64,000 bases of DNA. Origin: Granulicella sp. (GTDB taxonomy: Bacteria > Acidobacteriota > Terriglobia > Terriglobales > Acidobacteriaceae). The stretch lies in contig DAHXNO010000070.1 in assembly GCA_027365345.1 (NCBI GenBank), positions 1 to 64,000 of the forward strand, written 5' to 3'. Below are positions 24,619-32,415 of the stretch, one piece after another; the stretch's first letter is position 1, and the number at the start of each line of letters is the position of its first letter. The position numbers and the translations under genes are program-made. The notes beneath the pieces were generated by a model. It worked only from the letters and a program-made list of their open reading frames with translations, was not told the DNA's origin and made no database searches.

Positions 24619-25840
24619 GCTCCCTCCGGAGTTCGTTGGCCTGATGCTGGAGTTCGACGGTTTGTTCCAGCAACGCATAATTTCCGTGCCACTGCGCGAA
24701 GTCCGCTCCGCCCATAAACGCGCCGTGTTTGCTGGTGCGGCCGGCGTAGTGCCACATATTGAAGTAGGTGAAATCGATGGCGTGGGTAAAGGGAGGGCCA
24801 GACAGGACGCCATCCTTATGCAGGTTATCCATGATCGTTGTGGCGACGAGGATCCTGGCGTTGGTAGCGGCCACCTGCTGTTCCGCCTGCTGATAGACGC
24901 GATCGACCGAGGCGCTGGTATGGCACTGTGCACAGACCTGCTTCATCCTGGCCTGGGCCTGGGCGTAGTCCGGACGGTGGGTGCTGACGGGAGCAGTGAG
25001 GTACCAACTGAGACGCTCCGAGACGTTGTGCGTGAACCCGATGCCGTTGAGGCCGCTCATGTGGCAGGTGGCGCAGGTTGGAACCCACATGTCGCGCGTT
25101 GTCAGCGTGCGTGGGTCGGCGCTCAAATTCAATTGATTGTGAAACGCGGCGAACATGACGCCATGTTTCGATTCGGTGTAGATTTCCAACTGCGAGTGAT
25201 CCGGGCCCATATGGCATTGGCCACAGGTGGAAGGGAGACGGGCGAGGGCCACAGAGTCGGCGTGGCGTGAATGGCAGTCTGTGCAGGTGCCGATGGTTCC
25301 GTCGTCGTTGGGCTTACCAATGGCGTGGCAGTGATCGCATCCGCCAGTAACCGCGACGTGACCTTCAGGGAGGGTCAGGGGGTTTGGCGGGCGCTTTGTG
25401 CCTCCGGGCTGATAGGTCTCACTAAAGGCGACTTGCTGGGGTGAAAGCCCCTGTTCGCCGTTTATGGCGGCCCACGCGGGGGCGGCATGGCGGCTCTCCA
25501 GGAACTCCTGGTAGATGCCTTCGTGGCAGGAGCGGCAGTTGCCGGCGGTGAGGTGGTCGCTGATCACGAATCCGTGGTGATCGACCTTCTTTTGCCCCGG
25601 CGCAGGCTGGTGGCAGTCGAGGCAGGTGACGCCCTTCCGGGCGTGGGCGGACATCTCATATTCATGCACTACGGAATATTGTTGGCGCTCGTGGCACTGG
25701 GCGCATTTTCCCGACGCCTCGACAAGCGCGGCGGTAGGCTGCGCCACTTCAACCCTGGGGCGAGCCAGATTGATCAGGAAAGCGGAGACGATGAGCCCGA
25801 AGGCAATGACAACGGCTACAAATACGGAACGGAATGACAT
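24605..25840 (-). CDS. Octaheme c-type cytochrome, hydroxylamine oxidoreductase (HAO)-like
   Basis: This 411-residue protein has an N-terminal signal anchor (residues 5-24) and exactly eight CxxCH haem motifs (first Cys at 46, 73, 102, 168, 186, 206, 256 and 303). The C-terminal helix region carries the HAO-family block MWHYAGRTSKHGAFMGGADF followed by QWHGNY. HAO-family enzymes oxidise hydroxylamine or, in non-nitrifiers, probably reduce nitrite, NO or hydroxylamine in the periplasm. Without an alignment I cannot say whether the Tyr that cross-links haem P460 is present. GGAG lies 9 nt before the ATG at 25840. The palindrome at 25986 is about 145 bp upstream. A membrane protein gene overlaps its end. 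Confidence 0.87.
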   Translation of the reverse strand: MSFRSVFVAVVIAFGLIVSAFLINLARPRVEVAQPTAALVEASGKCAQCHERQQYSVVHEYEMSAHARKGVTCLDCHQPAPGQKKVDHHGFVISDHLTAGNCRSCHEGIYQEFLESRHAAPAWAAINGEQGLSPQQVAFSETYQPGGTKRPPNPLTLPEGHVAVTGGCDHCHAIGKPNDDGTIGTCTDCHSRHADSVALARLPSTCGQCHMGPDHSQLEIYTESKHGVMFAAFHNQLNLSADPRTLTTRDMWVPTCATCHMSGLNGIGFTHNVSERLSWYLTAPVSTHRPDYAQAQARMKQVCAQCHTSASVDRVYQQAEQQVAATNARILVATTIMDNLHKDGVLSGPPFTHAIDFTYFNMWHYAGRTSKHGAFMGGADFAQWHGNYALLEQTVELQHQANELRREHAHK

Positions 25841-25985
25841 CGAGTCACACTCCAAGGCAAAGCCAGCTTGAACACCCTTCACGGACGTCGCCGTGCGTGC
25901 CCGCCGGCGGGGTGCCGACAACTCTCTCATGATCATCGGCAGGCTTGCGTGAATTCCAGCATCGCTCCCGGGGTGGTTGCCGGCA

Positions 25986-25999
25986 GCGACTTAAGTCAC
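25986..25999. promoter_or_regulatory. Crp/Fnr-type palindrome, site 5 (HAO-like operon)
   Basis: The sequence is GCGAC-TTAA-GTCAC, a perfect dyad except for the second base of each arm. On the minus strand GATGCT lies 29.5 bp from its centre, a weak -10. That would give a leader of about 111 nt for the cytochrome gene. Action toward the plus strand is less likely because site 6 serves that side. Confidence 0.6.
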
Positions 26000-26287
26000 T
26001 CCGGTCCAGTTCTGTGCGTAGTAGGCCCCTCGGTATGAAGGAGGGTTGTGCGGGCCAGTCTCGCCGAGATGGTGTTTCCGGCCTGGTCTTTCGGCTATCC
26101 ATGAAGTTTGTCTGGACGTTGGTTCGAAGTGGTCTGGACGAGGCTTCTGATCGATTTCAGCAAGCGTTCTTCGGGATGCTCCGCGCCACTTTGTCGCTGT
26201 AGACTCTTTTGTTTTGCCACCCTCTCCTCCTTTGGATTTGCCGCGCACTGGATTTAAAGGGCACCGCAGCAGATTCAGCGACGTCTT

Positions 26288-26301
26288 GTGACTAAAGTCC
26301 C
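26288..26301. promoter_or_regulatory. Crp/Fnr-type palindrome, site 6 (upstream of qNorB remnant)
   Basis: The sequence is GTGAC-TAAA-GTCCC. TACTGT (26324-26329) lies 29.5 bp from its centre. The predicted start near 26336 gives a 46-nt leader to the ATG at 26382. Confidence 0.65.
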
Positions 26302-26381
26302 TGCACGATGGTGCGCGCTGTCCTACTGTAGCGCCATAGCAGTATGTGACAAGCACGGTTGCTTGCGAAGCGAGGGAAGCG

Positions 26382-26954
26382 ATGGCCTATAAGCGTTATT
26401 GGCTTGCACTGGCGGTTGTTGTGGTTGGATCGTTCGCGATCCTGGGATCTACAGGAAGGAAGATGATCAGTCAGGCTCCCCCCATTCCGGACGTCTATAC
26501 CACGGATGGACAGCTTCTGTTTACCGGTGCGACGGTCACCGATGGGCAGGGCGTGTGGCAATCCATCGGAGGGCAGGAGATCGGCACGGTCTGGGGGCAC
26601 GGCTCCTACGTTGCGCCTGACTGGAGCGCTGGTTGGCTGCATCGCGAGTCAGAGATTCTGCTCAACATGGGGGCGGTAAGGGCTGGGGCGCGTGATTTTG
26701 CCGCTCTGGGAGCGCGGGCGGCGGCTCTCTTCTGGTGGACTTCCTGGGCCGCGCACACTGATCGTCCCGGATCGACGACCACGTATACCAACAACTGGCC
26801 GCATGAGCCGCTGGTTGGCAACGAGCCGACCCCGGGAGCGGTCCTCTGGAGCCTGATCAGCTTTGTTGGTCTGCTGGCCGGCATCGGAGGGCTCGTGTGG
26901 TGGTCCGCATCGCAGGAAAAGGTGCTCGTTGACGGGGCATTCCTACGCGGATGA
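26382..26954 (+). pseudogene. norB: qNorB (quinol nitric oxide reductase) N-terminal remnant with internal deletion
   Basis: The 190-residue frame matches the start of quinol-type nitric oxide reductases: a membrane helix (about 5-25), PPIPDVYTTDGQLLFTG, VWQSIGGQEIGTVWGHGSYV and PDWSAGWLHRE. It then jumps to a later part of the same domain (FFWT-like LFWWTSWAAHTDRPG, TYTNNWPHEPLVGNEPTPG and the second helix LISFVGLLAGIGGLVWW). Roughly 60 residues between these parts are missing. After a novel tail it stops, so the whole catalytic haem/FeB domain (several hundred residues) is absent. The remaining frame is uninterrupted and has a GAGGGA ribosome site and a regulatory palindrome. It could therefore still be expressed as a small two-helix protein, but it cannot reduce NO. 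Confidence 0.8.
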
Positions 26955-27111
26955 AACGCCGGCCGGTAGAGACAAGGCTTTCCACGGGTTAAGAGAAGGA
27001 AGGGCGGCGGCGGCAGGAGATTGATTTGTACCGAAACGGTGCGGCGCTTTCAACGAGTTGGTCGTAGCCTGGAATGCGTCGCCCACAACAGCATCAGCAT
27101 GGAGAGTTGAA

Positions 27112-27537
27112 ATGAAGATGAAACGTTACTATAGCGAAGATGAACCCCTTACGGTGCTTCCAGAATTGGATCAGCCGTTGCTGCAAGCTGATCTCTCCGC
27201 GGAGATTGAGAGTCTGCGGCTTGCGGAATCGTGGAAACGAAAGATGGGGCGGAGCTCCAAAACGCTGCTGAACTCTCCGGCGTGCGGCATTCTGCTGATT
27301 GCGATGAAGCAGAACACGGAGACGAAGGAGCATCGCGTAGATGGAAGGATCACGATTCAGACCCTGGTCGGGCGTCTGAGGCTGAAGTTGTCCGATCGAA
27401 CGGTTGAAGTTCCGGCGGGCCATCTGCTGATGCTTGATCGCGGCATTGCGCACGACGTTCGGGCAGTGGAGGAGAGCGTTTTCCTGCTCACCATGTGCTG
27501 GCACGGTGGCGTCGCCCGATCCGCTGCGAGAAGCTAA
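27112..27537 (+). CDS. Cupin-fold protein
   Basis: This 141-residue protein shows a small cupin barrel. KEHRVDGRITIQTLVGRLRLKL corresponds to cupin motif 1 with His and a central Gly. The second motif, VPAGHLLMLDRGIAHDVRAVEES, carries the final metal-ligand-type His. The N-terminal 55 residues include an NSPACGILLIAM strand. GGAGAG lies 5 nt before the ATG at 27112. It follows the qNorB remnant on the same strand and precedes another cupin, and small cupins of this kind often accompany NO- or anaerobiosis-related genes. No substrate can be assigned. Confidence 0.72.
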   Translation: MKMKRYYSEDEPLTVLPELDQPLLQADLSAEIESLRLAESWKRKMGRSSKTLLNSPACGILLIAMKQNTETKEHRVDGRITIQTLVGRLRLKLSDRTVEVPAGHLLMLDRGIAHDVRAVEESVFLLTMCWHGGVARSAARS

Positions 27538-27675
27538 CGGATGACCGGCGCTATTCCGAAGGAAAGCGCTGAGCGCGGATCTGTGCAGGGCGTCCGCAGC
27601 CATTCCATGGAAGATCCCTGTCGAGCAGTTCTGCCGAACCAACTCGACGATGGGAGGTACACGAAGGAGACGTCG

Positions 27676-28008
27676 ATGGACTATACATTTCTTGCCAATC
27701 TGCAACAGGAGTTGGCGCCGCCTGAAAAGGGAATCCTGAGCCGGGTTCTGCGCAAAGACGATCGAGTCAACGTCACGCTATTCGGCTTCTCAGAAGGTGA
27801 GGCGCTCTCCACCCATTCGTCGCCGACGCCGGCCGTTCTCTATTTTCTGGAGGGGGAGGCTGAAGTTCAATTGGGAGCGGACAAGGTCAATACCCAACAA
27901 GGCTCCTTTCTCTATATGCCTCCCATGTTGCCTCACGGGATCACTGCCAAAACTGCTCTTCGCCTGTTGCTTGTTCAGATGAAGGATCAACCACGATCTG
28001 TGGAGTGA
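27676..28008 (+). CDS. Small cupin domain protein
   Basis: This 110-residue protein is almost wholly a cupin_2 barrel. Motif 1 is GFSEGEALSTHSSPTPAVLYFLEGEAEV, with one His rather than the usual His-x-His. Motif 2 is QGSFLYMPPMLPHGITA, with the conserved His. An AAGGAG signal lies 6 nt before the ATG at 27676. A longer frame from 27541 is possible but unsupported. It probably forms a unit with the preceding cupin gene. Its function is unknown; metal binding is inferred from the fold. Confidence 0.75.
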   Translation: MDYTFLANLQQELAPPEKGILSRVLRKDDRVNVTLFGFSEGEALSTHSSPTPAVLYFLEGEAEVQLGADKVNTQQGSFLYMPPMLPHGITAKTALRLLLVQMKDQPRSVE

Positions 28009-28132
28009 ATGGAAGGAGTTTGCTAACTAGCGATAGCGGCAACGGCAGTTGCGGAAGTCTCCCTTATCCAGCGTTGCTTCGTGAAACCTTCCGCCTCGCG
28101 ATCTGGCTGGCTGTGCTTGTACTGCCTTTACC

Positions 28133-28352
28133 CGGTCAGGGCCTGGGCGCGTATCGTCCACGGTGATGGGAGGGGTTGCGTGGAGTCCGGCCGTGGCTCT
28201 CCCGGGCGCTTTGTTCCGCGATCCGGTAGGGGCGGGAGGGTTCCAGGCGCCAATGCGGACAGGGGTCCGGGTGGGGTTGGGGGCTGCTTGATGGGCGCGG
28301 TTTCCTCGGTTGGGGAGGGTTTCGCACACCCGGGCGCGCCCCCCTGGCCTGC
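28133..28352 (+). repeat. Dispersed ~225-bp intergenic repeat, copy 2
   Basis: This is the direct-repeat partner of 23291-23519, in the same orientation. It ends about 70 bp before the DnaC-like gene. The two copies bracket the HAO-like operon, the qNorB remnant and both cupins (about 4.6 kb). The left flank of the gap (28009-28132) holds nothing recognised. Confidence 0.85.
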
Positions 28353-28422
28353 GATACTGGAGGCAATGCGCCGGTTCCCACATGGCTGCTTGTCGGCTTG
28401 CGGCGCGTAGGAAGGACGACGA

Positions 28423-29187
28423 ATGGCGGAAGATCTTTGTCCTCTGTGCGAGGGCGCCGGCTTGCGCGTGGTGGAGCGCGAGGATGGTACGCGAGTGGCC
28501 CAGCCCTGCCCATGCCGCGCGGGTCTGCGGTCGGTGCGGATGATTCAGCAGGCCCGCATTCCGAAGCGCTATGCGCATTGCACGCTGGAGAGCTACGATA
28601 CTCACTTTCCTTCCTCCAACCGGACGCTGGAGGATGCGCTGGTGAAGGCGCGCGGTTTTGTGAACGCCTATCCTTTGGGAACGGGCGGAAATGGAATTCT
28701 GATGAGCGGATCGATTGGCGTGGGAAAGACGCATCTGGCGGTGGGCATGCTGCAGGCGCTGATCCGGGAGCGGGGCGCCAAAGGCTTGTTCTTCGACTAC
28801 CGCGATCTGTTGAAGCAGGTGCAGAACAGCTACAACCGCAGCGTGGATGTGACCGAACTGGAGGTGCTGCAGCCGGTGTTTGACGCCGAGGTGCTGGTGC
28901 TGGACGAACTGGGCGCCTCCAAACCTACCGACTGGGTGTGGGATACAGTAGCGCACATTCTGAATACGCGCTACAACGATCGCCGCACGACGATCATCAC
29001 AACGAACTATCCCAACCGGCCTCCGCTGGGGGCCGAGGAGAGCGGGCCGCGGCTGGCGGTGCGCGAAGAGACGCTGGGAGACCGCATCGGAGAGCGGATG
29101 CGGTCTCGGCTGCAGGAGATGTGCGTGGTGGTGGAGATGACCGGCGAAGACTTCCGGCAGAAGGTGAAGCGGGCCAGCTTCGCCTGA
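28423..29187 (+). CDS. DnaC/IstB-like ATP-binding protein
   Basis: This 254-residue AAA+ ATPase resembles DnaC/DnaI helicase loaders. An N-terminal zinc-finger-like part (CPLCEGAG and PCPC, residues 6-31) precedes an R-I-P-K-R-Y motif. Then come Walker A GSIGVGKTHLA, Walker B VLVLDELGA, a sensor-type TTIITTNYPN, and the sensor 2 arginine region GDRIGERMRSRL. Members load the replicative helicase or serve IS21-type transposition. No transposase is adjacent, so a chromosomal replication role is more likely. The start at 28423 follows GAAGGACGACGA. Confidence 0.88.
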   Translation: MAEDLCPLCEGAGLRVVEREDGTRVAQPCPCRAGLRSVRMIQQARIPKRYAHCTLESYDTHFPSSNRTLEDALVKARGFVNAYPLGTGGNGILMSGSIGVGKTHLAVGMLQALIRERGAKGLFFDYRDLLKQVQNSYNRSVDVTELEVLQPVFDAEVLVLDELGASKPTDWVWDTVAHILNTRYNDRRTTIITTNYPNRPPLGAEESGPRLAVREETLGDRIGERMRSRLQEMCVVVEMTGEDFRQKVKRASFA

Positions 29188-29256
29188 GGCGGCTGGGCGC
29201 AGTATGAAGCCGGCAGCGGAGACGGAAGAACGCGCCGAGAGGTGGGGTGGTCTGTT

Positions 29257-30246
29257 CTATGCAGGAGCGTCGGCAGACGGGGTGTTGCGGCTTGCCTGCG
29301 GCGCTGGTGCGCGGAGGGTCCGGGTAGATTTTCTGCCCGTGGTGCGTGGCGCGACGTCGTAGGCGTTCTGGAGGAGGAAGCGATGAAAGGCGCCGGCGCT
29401 TCCTGCAGGCACGGGGCCAATCCGGTAGGCCACAGAGAATACGCGCGAGAGTTTGACCCCCTTCAGCCGAGCCAGCTTCAAGGTACCAAGGGAGAGTTGA
29501 TTGCGAACCGCCCAGCGGGAGACGAACGCGACTCCCAGGCCGGCTTCGACGGCGCTTAGAATCCCTTCGGTCGAGTCCAGGGTGAGGGCGTAACGTAGCT
29601 TCTGGACACGCAGACCCGCTTTGCGCAGCGCGTTCTCAACGACGCGTCGAGAGCCGGAGCCGAGTTCGCGGGTGATGAAGGGCATCTCCGTGAGCGACTC
29701 CAGATCCACTTCGGCGTCAGCCCATTCGTGATCCGGAGGCACGACGAGGAGCATCTGGTCTTCCATGAAGGGTTCGCTTTTGACATCGCCTCGCGAACAG
29801 GGGCCCTCGACCAGGGCAAGGTCGATCTTGTGATCGGCAAGATTCTGCAAGACATCATCGGTGTTGCCGCTGCTGCCGGAAAGGGTGACGTTACCGTGCG
29901 ATTTGAGGAAGCCGGCGAGGAGGTTGGGCAGGAGATATTGGCCGATGGTCTGCGAAGCGCCCACCCGGAGCTCATCGCGATGTTGACCGGAGATCTCTGC
30001 AACCGCCTGGGCCGCTTCATCGGCCAGGGTCTTGAGCCGTTCCGCATAGCCGAGCAGGGCTGTTCCAGCTTCTGTGAGGGTGACCTTGCCCCTGGTGCGA
30101 TTGAAGACGGGTGTGCCGAGTTCTTCCTCAAGCGCCTTGATCTGCTGGGTGACGGCGGGTTGGGAGATGAGGAGCGCCTCAGATGCCTTGCGAAAGTTCA
30201 AGCTTTGCGCAACTGTTCGAAACACTTTGAGGCGGAAGTTCTCCAT
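29257..30246 (-). CDS. LysR-family transcriptional regulator (YeiE/CysB-like)
   Basis: This 329-residue protein has an N-terminal LysR HTH (residues 3-62; FRTVAQSLNFRKASEALLIS, QPAVTQQIKALEEELG) and a type 2 periplasmic-binding effector domain to about 295. The last 30 residues are basic, Pro/Ala-rich and probably disordered. It lies 91 bp downstream of a YeiH-type transporter gene on the same strand. In enterobacteria YeiE and YeiH are neighbours and the LysR protein responds to sulfite, so control of the transporter is the natural inference. Confidence 0.87.
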   Translation of the reverse strand: MENFRLKVFRTVAQSLNFRKASEALLISQPAVTQQIKALEEELGTPVFNRTRGKVTLTEAGTALLGYAERLKTLADEAAQAVAEISGQHRDELRVGASQTIGQYLLPNLLAGFLKSHGNVTLSGSSGNTDDVLQNLADHKIDLALVEGPCSRGDVKSEPFMEDQMLLVVPPDHEWADAEVDLESLTEMPFITRELGSGSRRVVENALRKAGLRVQKLRYALTLDSTEGILSAVEAGLGVAFVSRWAVRNQLSLGTLKLARLKGVKLSRVFSVAYRIGPVPAGSAGAFHRFLLQNAYDVAPRTTGRKSTRTLRAPAPQASRNTPSADAPA

Positions 30247-30337
30247 CGCGAGGATGCTCCTTCAGGGCATGATGTGGAGCGGTGAGTGGCATCGCATCGA
30301 CATAGACCGAGTCTTTCCTAGTCTATCGCGCGGCAGG

Positions 30338-31315
30338 CTAGATTCCGATGAGACGGCTGCGAACCGCGAGAAGCGACAAGGTGGCGACGATGATCCACAG
30401 GATGACGCCCTGGACCATGGGCCGCACGCCGACTCGGCGAATTCTTTGCCGGGAGAGGCCGGTGCCAATCAGGAACAAGGTGACCGTGAGGCCGATCTCG
30501 CCGAGGTGATTCAACGGCCCATAGACGCGGGAGAGAGCGGGGAGGAAGGTGTTGGCCACCGCGGCCAGAAGGAAGAAGACGATGAACCATGGAAAGTGAA
30601 TCCTGGCCTTGCTCCTGGTGAAGAGTGCTGTGGCGAGCGCGAGCGGCACAATCCAGAGCGCCCGCGCTAGCTTTACGGTGGTTCCTACGAGAAGAGCCTC
30701 GGCGCCATACTTTGCGGTGGCTCCAACGACCGAGCTTGTGTCGTGTATCGCCAAGGCCGACCAGAGGCCGAACTGATTCTGGGTGAAGTGCAGGGCCCAG
30801 CCAATGAGAGGAAAGGTGAGCAACGCCACGGAATTGAGGGTGAAGACCGTTCCCAGGGAGACGGCCATATCTTCCTCATTGGCGTTGGTAATGGGCGCCA
30901 AGGCCGCGATGGCGCTGCCGCCACAGATGGCTGTCCCGCAGGTGATGAGGAAGGAGGCGCGCGGAGCGACCCGCATGGCTCTTCCAATCAACAGTCCGAG
31001 AACGATGGTGGAGGTGATGCTGATGGCGGTATAGACAAAGCCCGAGCGGCCGACGTGAATCACCTGGTGCAGGTTCATGCCGAAGCCGAGTCCGATGATG
31101 GATGCCTGCAACAAAAACTTGGCGAGCGACTGGCTCTCTGCCCGGTAAGGATGGGCTATGGCAAGGCCATAGATGAGGCCCGCGAGTAAAGCGATCGGAG
31201 CAGAGACGAGTCCGCTGGCGGCGACGATGACGCCGACAAAGAAGATCTTCTTGGAATCCAAATAGTACCCCCAAGGATAGTGTGGCGGCTGAGAGGGGTG
31301 GCAGTCCAAGATCAA
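30338..31315 (-). CDS. YeiH-family putative sulfate/sulfite exporter
   Basis: This protein of about 325 residues has ten hydrophobic segments in the YeiH (UPF0324) pattern: LLQASIIGLGFGMNLHQV, LGLLIGRAMRVAPRASFLITCGTAICGGSAIAA, IHDTSSVVGATAKYG, and a final VQGVILWIIVATLSLL. Members are thought to export sulfite or related anions. No ATG exists near the N-terminus. TTG at 31315 gives the longest frame, and a second TTG 19 codons further in (YYLDSKKIFF) is an alternative start. The LysR gene downstream probably regulates it. Confidence 0.83.
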   Translation of the reverse strand: MILDCHPSQPPHYPWGYYLDSKKIFFVGVIVAASGLVSAPIALLAGLIYGLAIAHPYRAESQSLAKFLLQASIIGLGFGMNLHQVIHVGRSGFVYTAISITSTIVLGLLIGRAMRVAPRASFLITCGTAICGGSAIAALAPITNANEEDMAVSLGTVFTLNSVALLTFPLIGWALHFTQNQFGLWSALAIHDTSSVVGATAKYGAEALLVGTTVKLARALWIVPLALATALFTRSKARIHFPWFIVFFLLAAVANTFLPALSRVYGPLNHLGEIGLTVTLFLIGTGLSRQRIRRVGVRPMVQGVILWIIVATLSLLAVRSRLIGI

Positions 31316-31754
31316 GTTCTTCTGGTTGATAAGGTGAAGTTATGGGAGGCGATTGCGGGAGGGACCCGCCGGGGATTTGTTTGCCAGGGCGGGGGGCATC
31401 GGGCAAAGTTCACGGTCCAAGTGAGGCTCCGAGGTTCCCGAGGTGTGGGTGCGACCTTGGGTGTCCCTGACAGGAGCAGGCAGTGGCGATCCGCTGACGC
31501 TGCAGCCGCAGTTTCAGCCGCGTGTCCACTTGATCGTTCGGATGCTGCTTCACTTGGCAGGCTGGATGGCTCGGTCGACTCCTCCAGTGGTTATCCTGTG
31601 GCGAATGGGCGAGTTCGCCCATCCCGCAAAGGCTTCTGAGATCGACCAACGTTCCGGATTCCTGCGCGGCGCCCGGAGTGGATTGCCGCGGTTGAGCTTT
31701 AGAAGGCCGGGGTGATGCGCTTGCCGAGGCCGACCAAGTGCCTGGCCGGAGTGG
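31316..31754. other. Intergenic, no gene recognised
   Basis: This is the gap between the YeiH start and the stop codon of the HigA-type gene. Open frames on both strands show no family resemblance and no ribosome binding site. Confidence 0.5.
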
Positions 31755-32081
31755 TCAAAGTTGGCCCCAACCGGGGGCGGGGTGGATGGGTTGAGCCACC
31801 AGCCGGACGCCGAGCGCGGCGCAAACGCGGCTCACGGTGTCGAATCGCGGGGCGCTATCCGGGCGCAGGGCTTTGTACAGGGCTTCGCGCGTGATCCCCG
31901 CTATCCTGGCGATCTCCGTCATGCCACGGGCACGGGCGATGTTCCCTAATGCCGATGCCAGCAAAGCCGCATCGTTGGCCTCCAGAATGTCGGTCAGGTA
32001 AGCAGCGATGGCGGTTTCACTGTCGAGATAACGGGCTGCGTCGAACTCAGGCAGGTCAGCGGCCTTGATGCGTTTGCTCAT
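31755..32081 (-). CDS. higA: HigA-like addiction-module antidote protein
   Basis: This 108-residue protein matches the antidote family found with HigB/Gp49-like toxins. An N-terminal KAADLPEFDAARYLDSETAIAAYL-like segment precedes an XRE-type HTH (IARARGMTEIARIAGITREALYKAL, about 47-72) and a C-terminal strand. Its start is 15 bp past the ancestral toxin stop (32097). The toxin gene comes first, the HigBA order. It should repress the operon at the 18-bp palindrome upstream of the toxin. The frame looks intact. Confidence 0.85.
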   Translation of the reverse strand: MSKRIKAADLPEFDAARYLDSETAIAAYLTDILEANDAALLASALGNIARARGMTEIARIAGITREALYKALRPDSAPRFDTVSRVCAALGVRLVAQPIHPAPGWGQL

Positions 32082-32096
32082 GATAGTTTCCTGGAC

Positions 32097-32390
32097 TCAG
32101 TCCAGTAATGCGGCCAATGTCTTGGCCCGCTTGATGTCCTCTTTCTGCGTTCATTTTGAGCCGCCGGCCAGCAGCACAATGAGCTGCGTCCCGCGTTGAG
32201 TGAAGTACAGTGGCCATCCCGCGCCCATGTGGATGCATAGCTCGGAAACGCCTTCGCCCAGCGGCTGGACGTCTCCCATCAATCCACGTTCCAGCCGTTT
32301 GATCCTGGCGACGATCAAACCGCGTACTGCCTCGTCGTTCAGCCCGTCGAGCCAAACGGTGAATTCGGGCAAAGGGCGAATCGAAAACAT
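32097..32390 (-). pseudogene. higB: HigB/RelE-type toxin gene with premature in-frame stop
   Basis: The first 79 codons (32390-32154) encode a RelE/ParE-superfamily toxin of the Gp49/HigB type: PEFTVWLDGLNDEAVRG, ARIKRLERGLMGD, GVSELCIHMGAGWPLYF and LIVLLAGGSK. A TGA follows at 32153-32151. The same frame then continues for 17 codons reading TQKEDIKRAKTLAALLD, exactly the family C-terminus, and stops at 32097. A TCA (Ser) to TGA change would explain it, since family members read GGDKSxQ here. The truncated protein lacks the last helix, so the toxin is probably weakened or dead while its antidote is kept. Confidence 0.8.
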
Positions 32391-32397
32391 AGACGAT

Positions 32398-32415
32398 TGT
32401 AATCGATCGATTACA
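32398..32415. promoter_or_regulatory. Perfect 18-bp palindrome, operator of the higBA-type operon
   Basis: TGTAATCGATCGATTACA is a perfect dyad beginning 8 nt upstream of the toxin start codon. Type II antitoxins with XRE HTH domains bind such palindromes to autoregulate. No other copy was seen in the window. Confidence 0.7.
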
